Source: Erythrobacter sp. HKB08
Lineage (GTDB): Bacteria; Pseudomonadota; Alphaproteobacteria; Sphingomonadales; Sphingomonadaceae
Direction: 5' to 3'
DNA: 64,000 bases
Assembly (NCBI RefSeq): GCF_004114695.1
Contig: NZ_CP035310.1
Span: 2,029,501 to 2,093,500 of the forward strand
Below are positions 17,053 through 26,511 of this stretch, in pieces (position 1 is the first letter of the stretch; every line of letters starts with the position of its first letter). Position numbers and translations under genes: made by a program. The notes below the pieces were generated by a model. The model saw only the letters and a program-made list of their open reading frames with translations. It did not search any database and had not been told where the DNA came from.

Positions 17053-18659
17053 GTTTCCAGCTTGTAGTCGGCGAACTGGTCGCGCAGGTCCTTCTTGCTG
17101 ATCTTGCCGGTCGCGGTGTGCGGGATTTCGTCGATGAACTCGATCGCATCAGGCATCCACCACTTGGCGATCTGCGGACGCAGGTGGTCGAGGATGTCGT
17201 CGGCGGTCACGTCCGAGCCTTCCTTCTTGACCACGAACAGCACGGGGCGCTCATCCCACTTCGGGTGGTACATGCCGACGCAGGCCGCTTCGGCCACGCC
17301 TTCATGGCCGACCGCCGCGTTCTCCAGCTCGACCGAGCTGATCCACTCGCCGCCGGACTTGATCACGTCCTTGGTGCGGTCGGTCAGCTGCAGCGTGCCG
17401 TCGGGATGGATGATGCCGACATCGCCGGTGTCGAACCAGCCTTCGTTGTTCACCGCATCCTGTTCGGCCTTGAAGTAGCGCTTGATGATCCACGGACCGC
17501 GGATCTGCAGCGCACCCGAGCTTTCGCCGTCGCGCGGCAGTTCGGTCATCATGTCGTCGAGCGCGACCGTACGCAGTTCGACGCCGAATACCGGGCGGCC
17601 CTGCATCGCGGTCTTGTCGACCTTTTCCTCGAAGCTGAGCTGGTCCCAGTCCCAGGTCGGGCCGCCGACCGTGCCGATGGGCGAGGTTTCGGTCATGCCC
17701 CAGGCGTGCTGCACGCGCGTGCCGTTCTTCATCAGCCGCTCGATCATGAAGCGCGGACAGGCCGAGCCGCCGATCGTGGCAGCCTTGAGCGGCGGAAGGT
17801 CGATGCCTTCCTTGTCGCAATACTGGAAATGCGCGAGCCAGACGGTCGGGACGCCGGCGCTATCGGTCACGCCCTCGTCGATCATCAGCTTGTGCAGCAC
17901 GGCCGGATCGTTGACCGCCGAGAAGACGAACTTGATGCCCGCCATCGCGCCTGCATAGGGCAGGCCCCAGCTGGCCGCGTGGAACATCGGGACCACCGGT
18001 AGCATGCAGGACGCCGAGCTGAAGTTGAACGCGGCGGGCTGGAGGCCGGCAAGCGCGTGCATCACGGTCGAGCGGTGCTCGTACTGGACACCCTTGGGAT
18101 TGCCGGTCGTACCGGAAGTGTAGCAGATCATGCACGGATCGGTTTCGGCACCGGTGACCCATTCGAAATCGCCGTCCTGCTCGCCGATCCAGTCCTCGAA
18201 GGACTGAGAGTGCTCGCCGCTGTCGTAGCAGATGTAGTGTTCGACCGTGGTCCAGCGCTCTTTCATCCGGTCGATGATCGGCTGGAAAGCCGCATCGTAC
18301 AGCATCACGCGGTCCTCGGCGTGGTTGACGATGTACTCGAGCTGGTCGTCGAACAGGCGCGGGTTCACCGTGTGGAGCACGCCGCCCATGCCGGCGACGC
18401 CGTACCAGCTGACGAGGTGGCGCGAGTGGTTCATCGCGAGGCTCGCGACGCGCTCACCCTTCTTGATGCCGAGCGCCTGCAACGCCTGCGCCATCTTCAG
18501 CGCGTCTGTACGAATACCGGCCCAGGTGGTGCGGGTTTCAGTCCCGTCGGCCCACCGCGTCACGATTTCGCGGGTGCCGGCTTCGCGGGCTGCGTGGTCG
18601 ATCACGTGGGTCACGCGCATCGTCCATTCCTGCATCGCGCCCAAAGATCCTAGTGCCAT
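17049..18659 (-). CDS. Medium/long-chain fatty acid--CoA ligase (AlkK-like)
   Basis: 536 aa ANL-superfamily enzyme activating fatty acids to acyl-CoA through an acyl-AMP. ATP motif YTSGTTGNPKG, then HAWGMTETSP, FDTGDVG, DRTKDVIKSGGEWISS and, at the C-terminus, PHTATGKISKKDLR with the catalytic Lys. The overall pattern (PVVPMFHAASWGLPY) is that of AlkK-type ligases for medium/long chains. The ATG at 18659 was chosen because GGAGAGG lies six bases before it; an ATG at 18665 touches that element. It leads the operon with the small membrane protein and DUF1330. Confidence 0.93.
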   Translation of the reverse strand: MALGSLGAMQEWTMRVTHVIDHAAREAGTREIVTRWADGTETRTTWAGIRTDALKMAQALQALGIKKGERVASLAMNHSRHLVSWYGVAGMGGVLHTVNPRLFDDQLEYIVNHAEDRVMLYDAAFQPIIDRMKERWTTVEHYICYDSGEHSQSFEDWIGEQDGDFEWVTGAETDPCMICYTSGTTGNPKGVQYEHRSTVMHALAGLQPAAFNFSSASCMLPVVPMFHAASWGLPYAGAMAGIKFVFSAVNDPAVLHKLMIDEGVTDSAGVPTVWLAHFQYCDKEGIDLPPLKAATIGGSACPRFMIERLMKNGTRVQHAWGMTETSPIGTVGGPTWDWDQLSFEEKVDKTAMQGRPVFGVELRTVALDDMMTELPRDGESSGALQIRGPWIIKRYFKAEQDAVNNEGWFDTGDVGIIHPDGTLQLTDRTKDVIKSGGEWISSVELENAAVGHEGVAEAACVGMYHPKWDERPVLFVVKKEGSDVTADDILDHLRPQIAKWWMPDAIEFIDEIPHTATGKISKKDLRDQFADYKLET

Positions 18660-18739
18660 TGTCATCCTCTCCGGTTGTTCTTTGCGACCTTTCATGCCCG
18701 CGCTTGCGCGCCAAGGCAATCGGTCTAAGGGCTTGGGAG

Positions 18740-19081
18740 ATGGATTGGCTATATGATCTCAAGCTCCTCGCGGTCGATGTGACCGGGCTCGAGAAGGACG
18801 CGCTGCATATCTATGTCGGGGTGATCGTGCTCCTCGCGAGCGCATGGCTCTTTCGCTGGGGACTGGCGAGCTTCAAGGGGTTGCTGCTGGTCCTCGCAGT
18901 CGCGCTGGTGAACGAGTTTTTCGACGTGCGGCACAATCTCGAAATCGAGAAACAGCCTTACCTGCTGAGCAGCGTCCACGACATCGTCAACACCATGCTG
19001 CTGCCGACGGCGCTGGTCATGCTGGCGCGCTGGACAGGCCTTTTCGCCAAGCCAGAAACAGGTTCAGGCGACGAGGCGTAG
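18740..19081 (+). CDS. Small membrane protein of unknown function
   Basis: 113 aa from the ATG at 18740; upstream frame is non-coding. Three hydrophobic helices (about 22-42, 47-62 and 80-100) with a short loop holding FFDVRHNLEIEK. No family is recognised with certainty. Divergent from the acyl-CoA ligase; its 3' end overlaps the end of dnaE by 18 bp on the other strand. Confidence 0.7.
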   Translation: MDWLYDLKLLAVDVTGLEKDALHIYVGVIVLLASAWLFRWGLASFKGLLLVLAVALVNEFFDVRHNLEIEKQPYLLSSVHDIVNTMLLPTALVMLARWTGLFAKPETGSGDEA

Positions 19082-22000
19082 GTGCGAGGAGCCCCTGCGG
19101 GTCGTCAGCGAGACTTTCGCCAGCCCTTCGATCGTCGACAGCCGTTCGGCAACATCCCCGTCGAGCGCGAAATCGCGGCCGAGCCTCAGCTTCGGTTCGA
19201 TCTCGTCACCTGTCCGCAGGTGGATGACGACTTCGCCCTGACCCGGCGGGCCCGGTGCGAGTTCCATCTTGAGGTCGTTCAGCGCGGCAAGGTCGTGCAC
19301 ATCGAGCGTAAGCAGCATGCGCGCGCCGCCCTTCACCTCGTCGAGCGGACGCGCCCCGCGCACGGTCACGCGCGGCGGCTCGTCGGGACTGGGTGAGTCG
19401 AGTTCCACGGTCAGGAGGACGCAGGTCCCTTCCTCGGCCCATTTCTGGAAACTCTCGACCAGGGCTTCCTCGAAACAGGCGGCGCTGAACTGGCCCGTCT
19501 GGTCGGAGAAATCCGCGCGGATGAAGTCCTTCCCGCGGCGGGTCTTCCCCTTGTTCACCTTCTCGACCATCGCGGCCATGACCGCGCCCTGTCGTCCGCC
19601 GGGCGGAGCGCCGCCTTCCATCAGGCTCTGGAAGGTGCGTGCTCCATTGGCAGAGGCGACGGGCCAGAACTGCTGGACCGGATGGGCAGAGAAGTAGAAG
19701 CCGAAATTCTCGCGTTCCTTCGCCATCTTGTCGGCACGCGGCCATTCGTCGGCAGGCTTGAGGCGCAGCGTGTCTTGGCTCGCATCCTCGCCGCCGAACA
19801 GCCCGCCCTGCCCGCTCTCGCGCTCGCGCGCGGCGCTGTCGGCGATGGCGAGCAGCATGTCGACATTGGCGAGCAGCATCGCACGGTTCGGCTCAAGGGT
19901 ATCGAGCGCACCGGCACAGATCAGCCCTTCGAGCTGGCGCGAATTCATGCTGCCCTTGGGCAAGCGCTCGAACATGTCCTTCAGGCTTTCGAATGGCCCC
20001 TTCGCCTCGCGCTCGGCGACAATCGCTTCCATCGCCTTCTCGCCGACGTTGCGGATGCCTGCGAGCGCATAGCGCACGGCATAGCCATGGTCGGTCCGTT
20101 CGACGGTGAACTCGGCTTCGGATGCATTCACGTCCGGCGGCGCGACCTCGATCCCGTGGCGGCGCGCATCGTCGACGAACAGCGCTAGCTTCTCCGACTG
20201 GTGCATGTCGAAGCACATCGAGGCGGCGTAGAATTCTTCCGGGTAATGCGCCTTCAGCCACGCCGTCTGGTAGGCGAGCAACGCATAGGCGGCGGCGTGC
20301 GACTTGTTGAAGCCGTAACCGGCGAACTTGTCGATCAAGTCGAACAGCTCGTTCGCCTTGGCCGCGTCGATACCGGAGACTTCCTTGCAGCCGTCGACGA
20401 AGCGCTGACGCTGCGCGTCCATTTCGGCCTGCACCTTCTTGCCCATCGCGCGGCGCAGCAGGTCTGCATCACCGAGCGAATATCCGGCGAGGATCTGCGC
20501 GGCCTGCATGACCTGTTCCTGGTAGACGAAAATGCCGTAGGTTTCCTCGAGAATGCCCTCCAGCTTGGGATGCGGATACTCGATCGCGACCTCGCCCGCC
20601 TTGCGCTTGCCGAACAGCGGGATGTTGTCCATCGGGCCCGGACGGTAGAGCGAGACGAGGGCAATGATGTCCTCGAACTTGGTCGGCTTCACCGCAGTAA
20701 GCGTGCGCCGCATGCCTTCCGATTCCAGCTGGAAGACGCCGACCGTGTTACCTTCCTTGAGCAGCTTGAAGACTGCCGGATCGTCCCACGCGAGCCCGCC
20801 GAGATCGACCTCGATCCCGCGCTTTTCGAGCAGTTTTACAGCCTTCTGCAGGACCGACAGCGTCTTGAGGCCGAGGAAGTCGAATTTGACGAGGCCGGAG
20901 CTTTCGACATTCTTCATGTCGTATTGCGTCACCGGCATGTCCGAGCGCGGATCGCGGTAGAGCGGGACGAGCTGGGCAAGCGGACGGTCGCCGATCACCA
21001 CGCCCGCCGCGTGGGTCGAGCTGTTGCGCGGGAAACCTTCGAGCTGCATCGCGAGGTCAACGAGGCGCTTCACCTCGTTGTCGTTGTCATATTCGCGCTT
21101 GAAATCCGCTGCGCCATTGAGCGCGCGCGGGAGGGTCCACGGGTCGGTCGGATGGTTCGGGACCATCTTGCACAGCCGGTCGACGTGGCCGTAGCTCATC
21201 TGCAGGATACGTCCGCAATCGCGCAGCACTGCGCGGGCCTTCAGCTTACCGAAGGTGATGATCTGCGCGACGTGGTCGTGGCCGTATTTCTGCTGGACGT
21301 AGCGAATGACCTCGCCGCGGCGGGTTTCGCAGAAGTCGATATCGAAGTCGGGCATCGAGACGCGTTCCGGGTTGAGGAAGCGTTCGAACAGCAGGCCGAG
21401 CTTGATGGGGTCGAGATCGGTGATCGTCAGCGCCCATGCGACGAGGCTGCCTGCACCCGAACCACGGCCCGGGCCGACCGGGATATCGTGGTCCTTGGCC
21501 CATTTGATGAAGTCGGCGACGATCAGGAAGTAGCCGGGAAAGCCCATCTGGTTGATGATGCCGACTTCGTAGTCGAGCCGGTCGAAATAGACCTTGCGCT
21601 CTTCCTCCGACATCTCGCCATAGGGTTCGAGCCGCGCTTCGAGGCCCTTGCGCGCGTCCTCTTCAAGCATGCGCGCCTCGCCCTCGAGGTCGCCTGCAAG
21701 GCTGGGCAGGATCGGATCGCGGTAGGGCGGCGCATAGGCACAGCGCTGCGCGATGACGAGCGTGTTGGCGGTGGCTTCGGGAATGTCCGCAAAAGCCTCT
21801 TCCATCATCGAGGCGGGCTTGACCCAGGCTTCGGCGTTGGACTTCGCGCGGTCTTCGGCCTCGATATGGGTCGAGCCGGCAATGCACAGCATGGCGTCAT
21901 GCGCCTTGTGCATATGCGCTTCGGCGAAGTTCGCGGGATTGGTCGCCACCAGCGGCAAGTCGCGCGCATAGGCGAGATCGATCAGCGCCTCTTCGGCGGC

Positions 22001-22537
22001 TTCCTCTTCCGCATTCCCGCGCCGGGCAAGCTCGAGATAGAGCCGCCCCGGAAAGAGCGCTTCCAGCTTCGTCAGCAGTGCCTCGGCAGCAGTCTGCTGG
22101 CCGTTGGCGAGAAGGTCGGTCAGCGCGCCCTCGCCCGCGCCAGTGAGCGCAATCAGCCCGTCGCTATGCCCCTCGATATCTTCCAGCCGGACATGCGGAT
22201 CGAATTCCAGCGGGCGATCGAGATGCGCTTTCGAGACGAGGTGGCACAGATTGTCGTAGCCCTTCTCGTCCTGCGCGAAGAGGGGCAGGTAATCGACCTG
22301 CTTGCCCGCCTCGTCGCGCGCGACGCCGAGCAGCGTGCCGATGATGGGCTGCACCCCTTCGCCCATGCAGGCGCCGGCGAACATGACCGCGCCGTAGAGC
22401 CCGTTGCGGTCGCAAATCGCGATTGCCGGGTAGCCGCGCTCCTTCGCCAGCTTGGCGATCTGCTTCGGGTCGATCGCCCCTTCGAGCATCGAATAGGAAG
22501 ACAGGACTCTTAAAGGGACGAAAGGCGCGTGCGGCAT
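19064..22537 (-). CDS. dnaE: DNA polymerase III subunit alpha
   Basis: 1157 aa, a normal DnaE1 length. The N-terminal PHP domain begins VPLRVLSSYSMLEGAI, and the polymerase catalytic motif is PDFDIDFCE, with the second metal-binding site upstream in GPGRGSGAGSLVAW. RRAMGKK and GYGFNKSHAAAYALLAY are conserved palm/fingers blocks. A C-terminal OB domain (KGKTRRGKDFIRADFSD) ends the protein. It is the replicative polymerase; no dnaN, imuA/B or dnaE2 is nearby. A 770-aa open frame on the opposite strand is a codon-bias shadow. Confidence 0.97.
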   Translation of the reverse strand: MPHAPFVPLRVLSSYSMLEGAIDPKQIAKLAKERGYPAIAICDRNGLYGAVMFAGACMGEGVQPIIGTLLGVARDEAGKQVDYLPLFAQDEKGYDNLCHLVSKAHLDRPLEFDPHVRLEDIEGHSDGLIALTGAGEGALTDLLANGQQTAAEALLTKLEALFPGRLYLELARRGNAEEEAAEEALIDLAYARDLPLVATNPANFAEAHMHKAHDAMLCIAGSTHIEAEDRAKSNAEAWVKPASMMEEAFADIPEATANTLVIAQRCAYAPPYRDPILPSLAGDLEGEARMLEEDARKGLEARLEPYGEMSEEERKVYFDRLDYEVGIINQMGFPGYFLIVADFIKWAKDHDIPVGPGRGSGAGSLVAWALTITDLDPIKLGLLFERFLNPERVSMPDFDIDFCETRRGEVIRYVQQKYGHDHVAQIITFGKLKARAVLRDCGRILQMSYGHVDRLCKMVPNHPTDPWTLPRALNGAADFKREYDNDNEVKRLVDLAMQLEGFPRNSSTHAAGVVIGDRPLAQLVPLYRDPRSDMPVTQYDMKNVESSGLVKFDFLGLKTLSVLQKAVKLLEKRGIEVDLGGLAWDDPAVFKLLKEGNTVGVFQLESEGMRRTLTAVKPTKFEDIIALVSLYRPGPMDNIPLFGKRKAGEVAIEYPHPKLEGILEETYGIFVYQEQVMQAAQILAGYSLGDADLLRRAMGKKVQAEMDAQRQRFVDGCKEVSGIDAAKANELFDLIDKFAGYGFNKSHAAAYALLAYQTAWLKAHYPEEFYAASMCFDMHQSEKLALFVDDARRHGIEVAPPDVNASEAEFTVERTDHGYAVRYALAGIRNVGEKAMEAIVAEREAKGPFESLKDMFERLPKGSMNSRQLEGLICAGALDTLEPNRAMLLANVDMLLAIADSAARERESGQGGLFGGEDASQDTLRLKPADEWPRADKMAKERENFGFYFSAHPVQQFWPVASANGARTFQSLMEGGAPPGGRQGAVMAAMVEKVNKGKTRRGKDFIRADFSDQTGQFSAACFEEALVESFQKWAEEGTCVLLTVELDSPSPDEPPRVTVRGARPLDEVKGGARMLLTLDVHDLAALNDLKMELAPGPPGQGEVVIHLRTGDEIEPKLRLGRDFALDGDVAERLSTIEGLAKVSLTTRRGSSHLRLVA

Positions 22538-22601
22538 GCCGCCAAATTAGGATTTCACCCGCCCGAACGCAAAGGCTTGGGGAGCGAAATTCTCCACAGG
22601 G

Positions 22602-22952
22602 TCACTCCTGCGTCGGCTCGCCCGTTTCGGCCTTGGCATCGGCGATTTTCCTGCGCGTGTCGCGGATCGTCGACCACGCGCCGTAGACGACCAGCACGGC
22701 GAGGAAGAACCACACCCAGACCGGGATATTGCGCCCGGCAATCGCGAGGTAGAGATAGGCAGAAACGAAGCAGAAGCCCGCGCAAAGCGTCGGCACCACA
22801 GTCGAGCGCCCGTCCCTCGCGCGGCGGACCAGCCAGCCGATCGACAAGAGGAAGAACGGCACCGCACCCACGTAGATGCCGCCGAAGATATAGGGGTTCA
22901 CCCCGTATTCCGCGCCGAGCGCGAGAAACCAGTCGTTGATCGAAGCGAGCAT
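22602..22952 (-). CDS. Small membrane protein of unknown function
   Basis: 116 aa with a strong AGGAGG before the ATG. Three hydrophobic segments at about 22-42, 54-72 and 76-94, and a charged C-terminal tail (RDTRRKIADAKAETGE). No family is recognised. It sits between dnaE and the glutathione peroxidase gene on the same strand. Confidence 0.75.
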   Translation of the reverse strand: MLASINDWFLALGAEYGVNPYIFGGIYVGAVPFFLLSIGWLVRRARDGRSTVVPTLCAGFCFVSAYLYLAIAGRNIPVWVWFFLAVLVVYGAWSTIRDTRRKIADAKAETGEPTQE

Positions 22953-23001
22953 GCCGCCCTCCTAGGCTATGGCGGGCTATTCTGGAAATCGGGCTGCAGG
23001 G

Positions 23002-23481
23002 TTACAGCAGCTTCTCGATGTCCTTCTTGATGCGCGCGGGCGTATCCTGCGGGGCATAACGTTTCACGACATTGCCCTCGCGATCGATCAGGAACTTGGT
23101 GAAGTTCCACTTGATCGATTTCGAGCCCATCAGGCCCGGCGCCTCGCCCTTCATCCAGTCGAACAGCGGGCTGGCGTTGTCGCCGTTGACGTCGATCTTC
23201 TTCATCAGCGGGAAGGTGACGCCGAAATTGACCTTGCAGAACTGCTCGATCTCGTCGGCATCGCCCGGTTCCTGCCCGCCGAACTGGTTGCAGGGGAAGC
23301 CGAGCACCTCGAAGCCCTGCTCCTTGTATTCCTTGAACAGCTCTTCGAGCCCGTCGTACTGCGGCGTAAAGCCGCATTTGCTCGCGGTGTTCACGACGAG
23401 GAGGACCTTGCCCTTCTTCTCGGACAGGTCGACCGGCTGGCCGTTGGAAGCTTCGACGGTGAAATCGGCAATCGTGGTCAT
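23002..23481 (-). CDS. Glutathione peroxidase family protein
   Basis: 159 aa from the ATG at 23481, which overlaps the previous gene's stop (ATGA). The peroxidatic cysteine is in NTASKCGFTPQY (Cys, not selenocysteine), followed by LGFPCNQFGGQEPG with the Gln of the active site and KWNFTKFLID with the Trp/Asn. It reduces hydroperoxides with glutathione or thioredoxin; bacterial Cys-type members often prefer thioredoxin. Size and motifs match the BtuE/Gpx family. Confidence 0.93.
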   Translation of the reverse strand: MTTIADFTVEASNGQPVDLSEKKGKVLLVVNTASKCGFTPQYDGLEELFKEYKEQGFEVLGFPCNQFGGQEPGDADEIEQFCKVNFGVTFPLMKKIDVNGDNASPLFDWMKGEAPGLMGSKSIKWNFTKFLIDREGNVVKRYAPQDTPARIKKDIEKLL

Positions 23482-24011
23482 TCGCGAGTCTCTTTCGGAC
23501 GGTAGATGAAATCGAACGATGTCTGCCACGTCAGGCCATGGTCCGTCGAGGCCTCTCCGTGTTGGCGGACGCTGCCGTCCTCATTTGGCGTGTAGCTCAT
23601 GCGGATCAACTGGTGCGGTGCATTCGGGCTCGGCCAGTTGCCGGTCAGCACCATCTTTCCGTCGGTAAATCCGCCGGTGAACTCCACAGCGCCAGGTGCC
23701 GAGCCAACCCATTTCTGGTGCCAGATCCCGGTTTGAGGATCGACATGGTTGAGGCTGGTTCCGCCCAGTCCGCGCAGGGGCATCCATGTTTCGACGACCG
23801 CGCAGCCGCCGTGCTTCTTCTCGATTCTGCTATGCGCGACGAGCGTGTCGCGCCCGTTCGGCTCGACCTCCCACTCGCCGACCCAGAAGTCGAACTGGCC
23901 ATGCAATTCGCTGGTGCAAGCCGGCGCGGGCGCCGGGTGTGGCGGTGTGGGTTCGGTCGGCGGAGCTTGCGCCGCCTGCTGCGCGAGAAGCGCGAGAATT
24001 GTCGTCAGCAT
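23478..24011 (-). CDS. Secreted DUF1579-like protein
   Basis: 177 aa. A short N-terminal hydrophobic stretch (LTTILALLAQQAAQA) acts as a probable signal peptide, followed by a Pro-rich linker with PTPPHPAPAPAC. The body begins FDFWVGEWEVEP and continues with beta-strand-rich sequence (GTSLNHVDPQTGIWHQKW), resembling DUF1579 lipocalin-like proteins. The function is unknown. Good ribosome site GAGGGGG, and a 4-bp overlap with the glutathione peroxidase gene, so the pair may act in the cell envelope stress response (inference). Confidence 0.7.
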   Translation of the reverse strand: MLTTILALLAQQAAQAPPTEPTPPHPAPAPACTSELHGQFDFWVGEWEVEPNGRDTLVAHSRIEKKHGGCAVVETWMPLRGLGGTSLNHVDPQTGIWHQKWVGSAPGAVEFTGGFTDGKMVLTGNWPSPNAPHQLIRMSYTPNEDGSVRQHGEASTDHGLTWQTSFDFIYRPKETRE

Positions 24012-24105
24012 GATTACCCCCTCTCGCTGCGCTTATCGCGCGCAAGCTCGCCTGCCCTCAAGCTGGCATCGACGAAGCGCGATCCTGCGCCGCCGACAGG
24101 GCCTG

Positions 24106-24381
24106 TCAGCCCGGGAAATCGTCCCGCTTGGAAAGCTGCGCGATCTCTTCGGCGGTGAACTTGCGGTCGCCCGCCTTCTGGATGACGTAGTCGCCCCGCT
24201 CGCTTTCCGGCATGGCCATGACGTGGTTGACCAGTTCGGCAAAACTGCCGCGGCGCAGGCCTTTCATCGCATCGAGAACCCCGCCGCCATCGTCTGCGCG
24301 GTGGAGCGAGGCGCGGTCGTCCCAGTCGAACTTGCCGTCGTCTTCGGGTTGGGCGTGAAACGTGCTCGGATGGTCGGTCAT
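24106..24381 (-). CDS. Conserved small acidic protein of unknown function
   Basis: 91 aa with AGGAGG about 10 bases before the ATG. The N-terminal half is acidic and polar (QPEDDGKFDWDDRASLH); the C-terminal half holds FAELVNHVMAMPESER and FTAEEIAQLSKRDDFPG, predicted helical. No transmembrane segment or signal. No domain is recognised. Confidence 0.65.
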   Translation of the reverse strand: MTDHPSTFHAQPEDDGKFDWDDRASLHRADDGGGVLDAMKGLRRGSFAELVNHVMAMPESERGDYVIQKAGDRKFTAEEIAQLSKRDDFPG

Positions 24382-24432
24382 GAAGAAAAATCCTCCTGTT
24401 CCGACAACGCCGTGAAGCCGGTTTGGGTCCGG

Positions 24433-25107
24433 CTATTCGAGCACGCCTTCGTGCAGGCGCACCACGCGGTCCATCCTCGCAGCGAGCCGCTCGTTATGCG
24501 TCGCGACAAGCGCAGCGCTGCCTTCGCCGCGTACCAGTTCGAGGAACTGGGCGAGAACCGCATCGGAGGTATGCTCGTCGAGATTGCCGGTCGGCTCGTC
24601 CGCCAGCACCAGCTTGGGGCTGTTGGCGAGCGCGCGGGCCACGGCAACGCGCTGCTGCTCGCCGCCGGAGAGCTGGCTTGGGCGATGATCGAGGCGATGA
24701 CCGAGGCCGAGGGCCGAGAGCAGGTCGCGCGAGCGTTCCTCCGCTTCCGGTGTCGATTTGCCGACAATCAACTGCGGCAGGTTCACGTTCTCGACCGCCG
24801 TGAAATCGGGCAGCAGGTGGTGGAACTGGTAGACGAAACCGAGATGGCTGCGGCGCAGTTCGGTCCGCCCGTCGGACGGCAGCTTGCTGGCCTCGTTCCC
24901 GTCGATCGCAATCGAGCCGCCGAAGCCGCCTTCGAGCAGGCCGACCGCCTGCAGCAAGGTCGATTTACCCGAACCGGACGGACCGAGAAGCGCGACGATC
25001 TCGCCCGGCTCGACGGTCAGGTCGACGCCGCGCAGGACGTCGATGGTTTCGCCGCCCTGCTTGAAGCTGCGGGTCAGCTTGGTGAGTTTGACGACCGGAT
25101 TACTCAT
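24433..25107 (-). CDS. lolD: Lipoprotein-releasing ABC transporter ATP-binding protein
   Basis: 224 aa. Walker [10 protein letters not shown], signature [15 protein letters not shown], Walker [13 protein letters not shown] and the Q-loop [12 protein letters not shown] that is typical of LolD. It drives release of outer-membrane lipoproteins from the inner membrane to LolA. The start overlaps the stop of the LolC/E permease by 8 bp, so permease and ATPase are made together. Confidence 0.94.
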   Translation of the reverse strand: MSNPVVKLTKLTRSFKQGGETIDVLRGVDLTVEPGEIVALLGPSGSGKSTLLQAVGLLEGGFGGSIAIDGNEASKLPSDGRTELRRSHLGFVYQFHHLLPDFTAVENVNLPQLIVGKSTPEAEERSRDLLSALGLGHRLDHRPSQLSGGEQQRVAVARALANSPKLVLADEPTGNLDEHTSDAVLAQFLELVRGEGSAALVATHNERLAARMDRVVRLHEGVLE

Positions 25108-26341
25108 AGCGCAGCACCTGCACCGGATCGGTCTTGGACGCCTTGTAAGCCGGATAGAGCGTGGCGAGCAGGCTGAGGCCCAGGGCCAGGCCGACGATGC
25201 CGACCACCTCCCACGGATCGACCCGGGCCGGCAGCTCGGTGAGGATACGCACCTCCGGATTCCAGATCTGCGCGCCGGTCGTAAGCTGGATGAAGGAAAC
25301 GATCGGCTGACGGAATGCGAGGATCAGGAAGCCGAGCGCCAGCCCCGCCCCAGATCCGATCGCGCCGACTGTGAAGCCGGTCGTCACGAAGATTTTCATC
25401 ATGTTCTTCCGCGTCGCGCCCATCGTGCGCATGATCGCGATGTCGCGCGTCTTCGCCCGCACCAGCATGACCAGCGAGGACAGGATGTTGAACGCGGCAA
25501 CCACGACGATGATCGATAGCGCGAAGAACATCGCGACGCGCTCGATCTCCAGCGCCTCGAATATCGAGCTGTTGATCTGCTTCCACGTCGAGATGACCGC
25601 CCTGCCCTCGAGCTTTTCCTCGATCGGAGCGATGATTTCCTCGACGTTCTCCGCATCCTCGGTCTTCAGCTCGATCATGCCGATCTTGTCACCTGTCAGC
25701 AGCAGGGTCTGCGCATCGGGGATCGGCATGATGACGAAGGCCTTGTCGAATTCGTAGACGCCGGTTTCGAACAGCGCCGAAACTTCGTAGCCGATCTGGC
25801 GCGGAACGGTTCCGAAAGGCGTCGAGCGGCCCTGCGGATTGATGATCGTGATGGTGTCGCCCACGCGAGCACCGATATTCTCGGCGAGCCGCGCGCCGAT
25901 GGCGACCTTGCCCTCGTTCGGCTTGAGCTGCGAGAGATTGCCGACCACCAGCTCGTCGCTCAGTTCGGCGATGTCCTCGGCGGTATTGCCGCGCATCACC
26001 ACGCCTTCGACCCGGCCATTGAAGCTCGCCAGCAGAGGCTGCTCGATCAACGGAGAGGCATCTGTGACGCCCTCGGTCTCGCGAATGTCTTTCAGCAGTT
26101 CCTGCCAGTTGTCGAGCCGCCCGCCATAGGCCTGCACGATCGCATGGCCGTTGAGGCCGACGATCCGGTCGAGAAGCTCGCCGCGAAAGCCGTTCATGAC
26201 GCTCATCACCGTCACCAGCATGGCAACCGAGAGCATGACGACGACGACGCTGATCCCTGCGACTAGCGCGATGAAAGCCTCGCTCCTACCCGGGAGCAGG
26301 TAGCGTTTAACGATGGTGCGTTCGAAATTGGAAAGGAACAA
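25100..26341 (-). CDS. Lipoprotein-releasing ABC transporter permease, LolC/E family
   Basis: 413 aa if started at the TTG at 26341, giving [18 protein letters not shown], the standard N-terminus of LolC/E. The frame is open to 26407 but that extension is not family-like, and no ATG or GTG lies close to the conserved start. One N-terminal helix (about 22-47, with the motif [13 protein letters not shown]), a large periplasmic domain (50-260) and three C-terminal helices fit the family. It is a single permease gene, as in other alphaproteobacteria where one LolC/E-like protein probably forms the homodimer with LolD. Confidence 0.9.
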   Translation of the reverse strand: MFLSNFERTIVKRYLLPGRSEAFIALVAGISVVVVMLSVAMLVTVMSVMNGFRGELLDRIVGLNGHAIVQAYGGRLDNWQELLKDIRETEGVTDASPLIEQPLLASFNGRVEGVVMRGNTAEDIAELSDELVVGNLSQLKPNEGKVAIGARLAENIGARVGDTITIINPQGRSTPFGTVPRQIGYEVSALFETGVYEFDKAFVIMPIPDAQTLLLTGDKIGMIELKTEDAENVEEIIAPIEEKLEGRAVISTWKQINSSIFEALEIERVAMFFALSIIVVVAAFNILSSLVMLVRAKTRDIAIMRTMGATRKNMMKIFVTTGFTVGAIGSGAGLALGFLILAFRQPIVSFIQLTTGAQIWNPEVRILTELPARVDPWEVVGIVGLALGLSLLATLYPAYKASKTDPVQVLRYE

Positions 26342-26511
26342 GCTGCGTGAATCCGCTGTAACGTCCGGAGGTCGGGCGGGTTTAGGCAGGCTTTCCCTTC
26401 GCTGCAATGAATTCGGGCGCTCCCATCCACCGACGGGGACTGCGCGCCCTTGTAATCTGGCTGCAACATCGCCAATGACGCGCGCAGGGCAGGCGTTGGC
26501 ATCGGGCGGTC

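Noticed and set aside
20201-22513. A 770-codon open frame on the strand opposite dnaE
   Set aside because: It mirrors the codon bias of dnaE, has no protein-like motif and lies entirely inside a well-defined replicative polymerase gene.
23002-23481. Selenocysteine in the glutathione peroxidase
   Set aside because: The active-site codon encodes Cys in ASKCGFTP; no in-frame TGA is present.
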